Below, piece by piece: positions 1 to 4,447 of a DNA stretch of 10,686 nucleotides. A program made the translations under genes and the position numbers. The notes under the pieces are model-generated. The model was given only the letters and a program-made list of their open reading frames with translations. It did no database searches and had not been told where the DNA came from. This stretch comes from QNES01 sp023143415. GTDB taxonomy: Bacteria > Pseudomonadota > Gammaproteobacteria > Beggiatoales > Beggiatoaceae. Position 1 is the stretch's first letter; every line of letters starts with the position of its first letter. The stretch lies in NCBI GenBank assembly GCA_030632725.1, contig DAOVUF010000166.1, positions 1 to 10,686 on the forward strand, written 5' to 3'.

Positions 1-111
1 AAAGAGGCGATTACGATTGAAGATTGTACTAATGTGAGTACTTCATTTCCAAATTTTGTCAATTTGGCACAAGAGACAGGCATTGATATAAAATTAGTTA
101 ATCAATTGTAG
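1..111 (+). CDS. C-terminal fragment of an unidentified protein
   Basis: Frame 1 is open from the window edge to a TAG at 109-111, giving the last 36 residues of a protein that begins outside the window. It starts KEAITIEDCTNV and ends ETGIDIKLVNQL. The fragment is mixed polar/hydrophobic, has no membrane segment and contains one cysteine. I do not recognise the family and assign no function. Codon use looks like that of the neighbouring genes. The stop is followed within 4 bp by a tandem repeat, so any terminator for this gene would have to lie in or beyond that repeat. It could also be the remnant of a degraded gene; the upstream sequence is needed to tell. Confidence 0.5.
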   Translation, partial: KEAITIEDCTNVSTSFPNFVNLAQETGIDIKLVNQL

Positions 112-114
112 GAT

Positions 115-207
115 TTTAGCTTTGTATAGGAGTACAACGCTTTAGCTTTGTATAGGAGTACAACGCTTTAGCTTTGTATAGGAGTACAACGCTTTAGCTT
201 TGTATAG
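115..207. repeat. 26-bp tandem repeat, about 3.6 copies
   Basis: Three identical 26-bp units lie at 115-140, 141-166 and 167-192, and a fourth breaks off after 15 bp (193-207). Each unit is TTTAGCTTTGTATAG followed by GAGTACAACGC. The array fills most of the gap between the truncated upstream gene and fmdB. It does not encode a protein. A near-identical stretch occurs in inverse orientation at 8641-8665, so the unit belongs to a dispersed family and is not purely local slippage. Confidence 0.95.
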
Positions 208-254
208 AACTCTTTAGCATTAATTCCTATTTGGTGGAGGTTGACGTATAGTTT

Positions 255-569
255 ATGCCAATTTATGAATATGAACATTTAGGAAAACCTTGTTTAAGCG
301 GAAAACGCTTTGAGCTAAAGCAATCTATTCATGATGAGTCACTGAAAGAATGCCCTACTTGCAAAGGTGCTGTGCGTAAACGTATTTCCCATGTTGGCTT
401 ATGCCTTTCAAAAAGTAATGCCGAAATACGTGATATGGGTTTTACCAAATTAGTTAAACGAGATGATGGCGTTTATGAAAACGTAACACGGCGTGGGCGG
501 GAAAGTCGCTATATGGAAGCTGGCAAACCTGAAACCGTGCCAGATTTGTCAAAGATAATTAGCGATTAA
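255..569 (+). CDS. FmdB-family zinc-ribbon protein (variant)
   Basis: This is a 104-residue protein opening with MPIYEYE, the signature start of the FmdB / CxxC_CxxC_SSSS family of small putative regulatory zinc-ribbon proteins, whose biochemical role is not established. The second knuckle is intact (CPTC, C33 and C36). The first CxxC of typical members is replaced by H8...C13 in YEHLGKPC, so a His/Cys mixed site is possible. The family's usual Ser-rich or disordered tail is replaced by a charged tail rich in Arg and Glu. The start is fixed by the family N-terminus; the nearest purine-rich stretch, GGTGGAGG at 233-240, sits 14 nt upstream, which is long for a ribosome binding site. The stop overlaps the cmk start by one base (TAATG), which suggests co-transcription and translational coupling. 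Confidence 0.85.
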   Translation: MPIYEYEHLGKPCLSGKRFELKQSIHDESLKECPTCKGAVRKRISHVGLCLSKSNAEIRDMGFTKLVKRDDGVYENVTRRGRESRYMEAGKPETVPDLSKIISD

Positions 570-1237
570 TGAAAAATATCCCAGTTATTACCATAGATGG
601 TCCGAGCGGCGCGGGTAAAGGAACGATCAGTTTACGATTAGCAAAACATTTTGGCTGGCATACACTTGATAGTGGTGCCATCTATCGGGTACTCGCTTTA
701 GCCGCAAATCGCCATCGCGTTTCATTAGAAAATGAAAGTGCATTAGTTAATTTAGCCATTCATTTAGAAATTATTTTTGAGCTTCTACCTGATTTAAGCG
801 TGGGAGTTATCTTAGAAGGAGAAGAGGTTTCACAGGATTTACGCCGCGAAACCTGTGGTGCGGCAGCATCACAAATTGCTGCTTTACCCGCTGTGCGTCA
901 GGCTTTATTAACGAGACAACGAGCTTTTTGTCAAGCGCCGGGCTTAGTGGCTGATGGACGAGATATGGGTACTGTGGTTTTTCCTGATGCTTTTTTTAAG
1001 ATATTTTTAACGGCGAGTTGTGAAGAACGCGCAGAGAGACGTTATAAGCAGTTGATTGATAGCGGTATAGATGCTAGATTATCTGATATTATAACAGAGA
1101 TAAGAAAACGCGATCAACGCGATAGCACACGCACTGTTGCCCCTTTGATTGCCGCAAAAGATGCTTATGTTATTGATACGACTGGAATTTCTATTGAAAC
1201 TGTTGTCGAACGTATTTTAAAAAAAGTGGTCATTTAA
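569..1237 (+). CDS. cmk: Cytidylate kinase (CMP/dCMP kinase)
   Basis: This is a 222-residue cytosolic enzyme that transfers phosphate from ATP to CMP or dCMP in pyrimidine nucleotide recycling. Visible motifs are the P-loop GPSGAGKGT (11-19), the CMP-site segment LDSGAIYR (33-40), the DGRD motif (129-132) and the lid-region RDQRDSTR (181-188). The length agrees with the usual 220-230 residues for bacterial Cmk. The start codon shares its A with the stop of the upstream fmdB-like gene, so translation is probably coupled and there is no separate ribosome binding site. rpsA follows, as in many gammaproteobacteria, but here 570 bp of repeats separate the two genes. All expected catalytic motifs are present and the gene looks intact. 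Confidence 0.97.
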   Translation: MKNIPVITIDGPSGAGKGTISLRLAKHFGWHTLDSGAIYRVLALAANRHRVSLENESALVNLAIHLEIIFELLPDLSVGVILEGEEVSQDLRRETCGAAASQIAALPAVRQALLTRQRAFCQAPGLVADGRDMGTVVFPDAFFKIFLTASCEERAERRYKQLIDSGIDARLSDIITEIRKRDQRDSTRTVAPLIAAKDAYVIDTTGISIETVVERILKKVVI

Positions 1238-1250
1238 GTACAATCCGGAG

Positions 1251-1276
1251 GAATTTTCTTGCGTTAAAGAAAATTC
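1251..1276 (+). other. 10-bp hairpin just after cmk
   Basis: GAATTTTCTT at 1251-1260 is the exact reverse complement of 1267-1276, with a 6-nt loop. It begins 13 bp after the cmk stop. No T-run follows, so it is not a canonical intrinsic terminator; it could protect the mRNA 3' end or be a repeat relic. Confidence 0.5.
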
Positions 1277-1295
1277 ATACTGATGTACTAATTAA

Positions 1296-1492
1296 TGCGA
1301 ATTGTAACTATTCAGGGCAACCATAAAGGATTGCCCCTACAACATTTCAGCCTAAAGTTTTTCTTCAAAAAACTTTAGGCTGAAATATTCTTATTAATAC
1401 AGACGAAAATCTTCTGATGTAGGGGCAATTCCTTGTGGTTGCCTATTATGTAGGCAATCCCTTGTGGTTGCCCTGAGTAGTTACTGCGAATT
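1296..1492. mobile_element. Small non-coding inverted-repeat element (MITE-like) with 8-bp direct repeats
   Basis: The core runs 1304-1484 (181 bp). Its ends are imperfect inverted repeats: GTAACTATTCAGGGCAACC at 1304-1322 faces GGTTGCCCTGAGTAGTTAC at 1466-1484, with one mismatch in 19. The inverted similarity continues inward through the GGATTGCC and CCTACA parts. The right end carries a tandem duplication of its inner part (about 1418-1443 and 1449-1473). The core is flanked by TGCGAATT on both sides in direct orientation (1296-1303 and 1485-1492), which looks like a target-site duplication. It contains no reading frame large enough for a transposase, so it would need one supplied elsewhere. 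A palindrome of the dispersed TTTTTT-apex type sits inside it (1344-1386). A related element lies at 8738-8864. Confidence 0.75.
1344..1386. repeat. Palindrome, 19-bp perfect stem, T-run apex
   Basis: 1344-1362 (ATTTCAGCCTAAAGTTTTT) pairs perfectly with 1368-1386 across a 5-nt loop. The middle segment CCTAAAG resembles other palindromes in the window, but the outer arms read ATTTCAG and not TTCGAGG. It lies inside the MITE-like element. Confidence 0.9.
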
Positions 1493-1550
1493 AAGAGTTG
1501 AAATTTGGTTTTGGAGTCCAACAGCTTTGGAATACATTCATTTTTAACTT

Positions 1551-1586
1551 TCGAGGTTCAAGTTTTTTTAGCAACTTGAACCTTGA
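1551..1586. repeat. Palindrome of the TCGAGG...CCTTGA family
   Basis: TCGAGGTTCAAGTT at 1551-1564 pairs with AACTTGAACCTTGA at 1573-1586. There are 14 pairs, one of them G-U if transcribed, and the 8-nt loop is T-rich. The outer arm is shared with the other palindromes, while the inner segment GTTCAAG is specific to this copy and matched on both arms. Confidence 0.85.
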
Positions 1587-1629
1587 ATTGATTTTAAACC
1601 ATTTCTTAATTAATTCGTATTTACTAGGG

Positions 1630-1683
1630 TCACTCATTTTCGGTTAATTACTTGCTGAAAAGAGTGAATGTCATTAACTAACC
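1630..1683 (+). promoter_or_regulatory. Possible structured leader upstream of rpsA (two interleaved stems)
   Basis: 1630-1640 (TCACTCATTTT) can pair with 1658-1667 (AAAAGAGTGA) with one bulged A. 1642-1650 (GGTTAATTA) can pair with 1675-1683 (TAACTAACC), 8 of 9. The second stem starts in the loop of the first and ends beyond it, so the two either exclude each other or form a pseudoknot. The terminator arm follows directly. This could be a regulatory leader for rpsA or chance in AT-rich DNA. No promoter was identified, so it is not known whether the segment is transcribed with rpsA. Confidence 0.3.
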
Positions 1684-1708
1684 CGCAATTTTTTATTTGC
1701 GGTTTTTT
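1683..1708 (+). terminator. Intrinsic terminator between cmk and rpsA
   Basis: CCGCAA at 1683-1688 pairs with TTGCGG at 1697-1702 across an 8-nt AT loop, and six T follow directly (1703-1708). The order of GC stem then T-run is canonical for rho-independent termination on the + strand. The stem is short. It would end cmk transcription, or attenuate a transcript that continues into rpsA. Its presence implies that rpsA needs its own promoter or read-through. Confidence 0.7.
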
Positions 1709-1772
1709 AAGTCTTTATGACTTTATTCCGTTATTGGTTTGAAAGTGAAATAGTCATCCATAAGAGGAAGGC

Positions 1773-1814
1773 TGATAACTGATAATTGATAACTGATAAT
1801 TGATAACTGATATG
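1773..1814 (+). repeat. Heptamer tandem repeat TGATAAY ending in the rpsA start codon
   Basis: Five heptamers alternate TGATAAC and TGATAAT from 1773 to 1807, and a sixth degenerate one (TGATATG, 1808-1814) contains the rpsA ATG. The only good Shine-Dalgarno-like stretch, AGAGGAAGG (1763-1771), lies before the array and about 40 nt from the ATG, so the repeat separates it from the start. Because the unit is 7 bp and holds TGA and TAA, the array places stop codons in all three frames just before the gene. Similar heptamers precede ihfB. Confidence 0.9.
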
Positions 1815-3482
1815 AGCGAAAGCTTTGCTGAATTATTTGCAGAAAGTCAATCTGAACAAAAGATGAAGCCTGGTAGTATTATTACAGGCAAGATTGAGGA
1901 TATTCGTCATGATGTGGTCATCATCAATGTTGGCCTCAAGTCTGAAGGTGTTGTTCCCATTGAACAATTTTATGGTGGGAATGGTCAAGTTGAAGTTGAG
2001 ATTGGTGATGAAGTCGAAGTTGCATTAGATAGCTTAGAAGATGGATTTGGTGAAACCAAATTATCTCGTGAAAAAGCGAAACGGGCAGCAGCTTGGGGAG
2101 TGCTTGAACGTGCATTTGAAAGTAGTGAAACCATGATCGGTATTATTACTGAAAAGGTGAAGGGCGGTTTTACTGTTAACATGAATGATATCCGTGCATT
2201 TTTGCCGGGTTCTTTGGTGGATGTGCGTCCTGTACGTGATACGACCTATTTGGAAAATAAACCTTTACCTTTTAAGGTGATTAAATTAGATAAACGGCGC
2301 AATAATGTTGTTGTTTCGCGTCGTGCTGTCGTTGAACAAGAGCATAGCCAAGAACGTGATGCTTTATTAGAATCCATGCAAGAAGGTATGGCATTGAAAG
2401 GTGTGGTTAAAAATCTCACTGATTATGGTGCCTTCGTGGATTTAGGTGGAGTGGATGGTCTGTTACACATTACTGATATGGCTTGGAAGCGTGTTAAACA
2501 TCCAAGTGAAATAGTCAGTGTTGGTAGTGAAATCGAAGTTAAAGTCCTCAAATTTGACCGTGAACGTATTCGCGTTTCTTTAGGTCTCAAGCAATTGGGC
2601 GAGGATCCTTGGCATGATATTGCACGTCGTTACCCTGAAGGCGCACGTTTATTTGGTAAAGTGACCAATCTGGCAGATTACGGTTGCTTTGTAGAAATCG
2701 AAGAAGGTGTAGAGGGGTTGGTACATGTTTCAGAAATGGACTGGACTAATAAGAATATACATCCTTCTAAAGTGGTACAAGTTGGGGATGATGTTGAAGT
2801 CACGGTACTTGATATTGATGAAGAACGTCGCCGTATTTCGTTGGGTATCAAACAGTGTAATCCTAATCCGTGGGATGAGTTTGCAAACCTTCATCAAAAA
2901 AATGACAAAGTGGCGGGACATATCAAATCTATCACCGATTTTGGTATTTTCATCGGATTAGATGGCGGTATTGATGGATTAGTACATTTGTCTGATATTT
3001 CTTGGAATGTTACAGGTGAGGAAGCTGTACATAATTATAAGAAAGGAGATGAAGTTGAAGCCGTTGTTTTAGCCGTCGATGCGGAACGTGAAAGAATTTC
3101 ACTGGGTATAAAGCAATTGGATAAAGATCCCTTTTCTAATTTTGTTGTGGAGAATCCCAAGGGTAGTGTCGTCAAGGGTATTATCGGTGAAGTTGATAAC
3201 CACAAGGCTATTATTAATTTGGGAGAAGGTGTAGAGGGTGTATTACGTTCTCAGGAATTAGCGCGTGAGCGTGTTGAAGATGCCCGTCGTTTATTAAAAG
3301 AAGGTGATGAAGTAGAAACAAAGATCATTTATATTGATCGTAAGAAGCGTGTGATAAATCTGTCTATTAAGGCGTTGGTTTCGGAAGAAGAAGCGACTGC
3401 GATTCAAGATTATGGTCATTCAGAAGAACCTTCAGCAACGTTTGGCGATTTGTTAAAGGAAAAAATGGACAACGAAGAGTAA
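1812..3482 (+). CDS. rpsA: 30S ribosomal protein S1
   Basis: This is a 556-residue protein that binds single-stranded mRNA on the 30S subunit and promotes initiation on messages with weak Shine-Dalgarno sequences. Six S1 (OB-fold) repeats follow each other: roughly 20-87, 105-171, 190-259, 276-346, 363-433 and 450-519. The four C-terminal repeats show the recurrent pattern of GxV, DYG/DFG-(A/C/I)F(V/I), G(L/V)xH(I/V)(S/T)(D/E) and RISLGxKQ. The length matches the gammaproteobacterial protein (E. coli, 557 residues). I chose the ATG at 1812 because MSESFAELF matches the family N-terminus. An in-frame ATG 12 bp upstream lies in the heptamer repeat and would add a non-conserved MITD. No Shine-Dalgarno sequence stands at normal distance, as is also true of E. 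coli rpsA, which S1 autoregulates; similar control is plausible here but not shown. Confidence 0.97.
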   Translation: MSESFAELFAESQSEQKMKPGSIITGKIEDIRHDVVIINVGLKSEGVVPIEQFYGGNGQVEVEIGDEVEVALDSLEDGFGETKLSREKAKRAAAWGVLERAFESSETMIGIITEKVKGGFTVNMNDIRAFLPGSLVDVRPVRDTTYLENKPLPFKVIKLDKRRNNVVVSRRAVVEQEHSQERDALLESMQEGMALKGVVKNLTDYGAFVDLGGVDGLLHITDMAWKRVKHPSEIVSVGSEIEVKVLKFDRERIRVSLGLKQLGEDPWHDIARRYPEGARLFGKVTNLADYGCFVEIEEGVEGLVHVSEMDWTNKNIHPSKVVQVGDDVEVTVLDIDEERRRISLGIKQCNPNPWDEFANLHQKNDKVAGHIKSITDFGIFIGLDGGIDGLVHLSDISWNVTGEEAVHNYKKGDEVEAVVLAVDAERERISLGIKQLDKDPFSNFVVENPKGSVVKGIIGEVDNHKAIINLGEGVEGVLRSQELARERVEDARRLLKEGDEVETKIIYIDRKKRVINLSIKALVSEEEATAIQDYGHSEEPSATFGDLLKEKMDNEE

Positions 3483-3491
3483 ATTCAGTTA

Positions 3492-3638
3492 TTGAGGCTA
3501 AAGTTTTTTTAGTGTTGATCACGCAAAGGCGCAAAGCGGTTCAATTTTCTTCTTAGCGTCTTAGCGTGAAATTAAAAATGCTTCAATTTATGAAATGATT
3601 TTTCTGAAAATCTATAAAAGAAAAAACTTTCGCCTCGA
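3492..3638. repeat. Palindrome with separated arms, enclosing a second inverted repeat
   Basis: 3492-3509 (TTGAGGCTAAAGTTTTTT) matches the reverse complement of 3621-3638 at 16 of 18 positions. These are the two arms of the dispersed palindrome, pushed about 110 bp apart. Between them sits a different inverted repeat: TCACGCAAAGGCGCAAAG (3519-3536) and CTTAGCGTCTTAGCGTGA (3552-3569), 15 of 18 pairs. The arrangement looks like a second element inserted into the loop of the first. No canonical rpsA terminator is evident. The left arm ends in a T-run 22 bp after the stop, but its partner is downstream. Confidence 0.7.
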
Positions 3639-3675
3639 CAGTTATCCGTACTGATATCGTTTTTCAAATTCGAGG

Positions 3676-3744
3676 CGAAAAGTTTTTTGAAACTTTTCGT
3701 TTCGTTTTGAGGTTTAAGTTTTTTGAAGAAAACTTAAACCTTGA
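3676..3744. repeat. Two adjacent palindromes
   Basis: CGAAAAGTTT (3676-3685) pairs with 3690-3699; it is preceded by TTCGAGG, but the matching right outer arm is degraded. Next, TTGAGGTTTAAGTT (3707-3720) pairs with AACTTAAACCTTGA (3731-3744, two G-U pairs) across an A/T-rich loop. Both are copies of the dispersed family with different middle segments (CGAAAAG and TTTAAG). Confidence 0.8.
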
Positions 3745-3754
3745 AAACATAAAA

Positions 3755-3785
3755 GAAACCAAGTTTCCGCAAGAAACTGGGTTTC
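3755..3785. repeat. Hairpin GAAAC...GTTTC of a different family
   Basis: GAAACCAAGTTTC (3755-3767) and GAAACTGGGTTTC (3773-3785) form 12 of 13 pairs across a CGCAA loop. It lacks the TTCGAGG arms and T-run apex of its neighbours and is therefore a separate repeat type. Confidence 0.75.
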
Positions 3786-3817
3786 GAGGCTAAAGTTAAA
3801 AAAATTTAAACCTCGAA
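3783..3817. repeat. Degenerate palindrome of the TTCGAGG family
   Basis: TTCGAGGCTAAAGTT (3783-3797) faces AATTTAAACCTCGAA (3803-3817). The outer seven pairs are perfect and the inner part has two mismatches. It overlaps the end of the GAAAC hairpin by three bases. A further ACCTCGAAC fragment follows at 3821-3829. Confidence 0.65.
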
Positions 3818-3848
3818 CTCACCTCGAACTCAGAATTTTCTGAACGTC

Positions 3849-3985
3849 TATGAACCTATCCGGCCCTATTCAAAAATGCAGAACAATGAGTAAAAATATT
3901 TTGGTTTTTGACAACGAGGTTTAAGAAATCCTTTCCAAAAATCGGATTTCTGAGCGGCGAAAACGAATAGTGGGATAGGTTCATA
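3849..3985. repeat. 137-bp segment with 13-bp terminal inverted repeats
   Basis: TATGAACCTATCC (3849-3861) is the exact reverse complement of 3973-3985. A further weaker match lies inside (CTATTC near 3866 and GAATAG at 3965-3970). The interior holds a smaller 8-bp hairpin (AGAAATCC 3924-3931 with 3944-3951) and no gene. It may be a non-autonomous mobile element. No clear target duplication was seen. Confidence 0.6.
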
Positions 3986-3994
3986 TATCCGTAC

Positions 3995-4015
3995 TGATAA
4001 TTGATAATGGGTAAC
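3995..4015 (+). repeat. Heptamer repeats in front of ihfB
   Basis: Two TGATAAT units (3995-4008) and one degenerate unit (GGGTAAC, 4009-4015) precede the ihfB ATG by 8 bp. They are the same heptamers as before rpsA. The segment TATCCGTACTGATA at 3986-3999 is also found at 3643-3656. Confidence 0.75.
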
Positions 4016-4023
4016 TGAAAAAA

Positions 4024-4326
4024 ATGACAAAATCTAAATTGATTGAAGCACTTTCACTCAAGCAAACTCAATTATCTCAGAAAGAGATTGATTTGTCTGT
4101 TAAAACTATCTTAGAACAAATGGCCCAATCTTTGGAAAATGGGGAGCGGATAGAAATTCGTAGCTTTGGTAGTTTTTCTCTGCATTATCGGTCGCCCCGA
4201 CATGGACGTAATCCTAGAACCGGAGAACCTGTTGAGTTATCTGAAAAATATGTACCCCATTTCAAACCGGGCAAGGAATTGCGAGATAGAGTTAATAGAG
4301 GTGGTAAAATGATGAATGGTGAATGA
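4024..4326 (+). CDS. ihfB: Integration host factor subunit beta
   Basis: This 100-residue nucleoid protein forms a heterodimer with IhfA and bends DNA sharply at specific sites in replication, recombination and transcription. The N-terminus MTKSKLIEAL, the core GERIEIRSFGSFSLHYRSPRHGRNPRTG (about 41-68) and KYVPHFKPGKELRDRVN (about 75-91) identify it as the beta chain and not IhfA or HU. The arm carrying the DNA-intercalating proline (GRNPRTG) is intact. The position after rpsA is the usual gammaproteobacterial order. No Shine-Dalgarno sequence is visible, only heptamer repeats and an A-run before the ATG. The last residues (RGGKMMNGE) extend slightly beyond the usual end. They are encoded by sequence that forms one arm of an inverted repeat (4314-4352), so the C-terminus may have been altered by repeat DNA. 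Confidence 0.97.
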   Translation: MTKSKLIEALSLKQTQLSQKEIDLSVKTILEQMAQSLENGERIEIRSFGSFSLHYRSPRHGRNPRTGEPVELSEKYVPHFKPGKELRDRVNRGGKMMNGE

Positions 4327-4352
4327 TGAATTATTCAAACCATTCACCATTC
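4314..4352 (+). terminator. 12-bp inverted repeat overlapping the ihfB stop
   Basis: GAATGGTGAATG (4314-4325) is the exact reverse complement of 4341-4352, with a 15-nt loop. The left arm lies within the last ihfB codons. There is no T-run, so it is at best a possible RNA 3'-end structure. The GGTGAATGATGAA wording is repetitive and suggests repeat origin. Confidence 0.35.
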
Positions 4353-4385
4353 GAGGTTTCAGTTTCAAAAAACGGAAACCTCGAA
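4350..4385. repeat. Palindrome of the TTCGAGG family
   Basis: TTCGAGGTTTC (4350-4360) pairs perfectly with GAAACCTCGAA (4375-4385). After one A/G mismatch the stem resumes with GTTT (4362-4365) and AAAC (4370-4373). The middle segment TTTCAG differs from the other copies. Confidence 0.85.
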
Positions 4386-4395
4386 ACCATTCATT

Positions 4396-4424
4396 CAAGC
4401 CTGAAGTTTGAAACTTTAGGCTTG
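4396..4424. repeat. Hairpin CAAGCCTGAAGTTT
   Basis: 4396-4409 pairs with 4411-4424 (13 pairs plus one G-U, single-base centre). It resembles the palindrome at 1344-1386 in its AGCCT(A/G)AAGTTT segment. It lies 23 bp before the lapB start. Confidence 0.75.
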
Positions 4425-4447
4425 TACACCTTTTAGATATTGATGCA

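Noticed and set aside
241..269. TTGACG at 241 with TATGAA 17 bp later as a promoter
   Set aside because: The -10 position would lie inside the fmdB coding sequence, after the well-supported start.
1295..1378. 27-codon reading frame starting in the MITE-like element
   Set aside because: It is built entirely of repeat and hairpin sequence, with no ribosome binding site and no recognisable product.
1800..1811. Upstream ATG at 1800 as the rpsA start
   Set aside because: It lies in the heptamer repeat and adds MITD, which is not part of S1; MSESFAELF at 1812 matches the family start.
2725..2961. 78-codon frame inside rpsA
   Set aside because: It is an out-of-frame shadow within the fourth and fifth S1 domains.
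1773..4015. IHF-binding sites (WATCAANNNNTTR) in the heptamer leaders of rpsA and ihfB
   Set aside because: The TTGAT words in the repeats lack the correctly spaced second half of the consensus on either strand.
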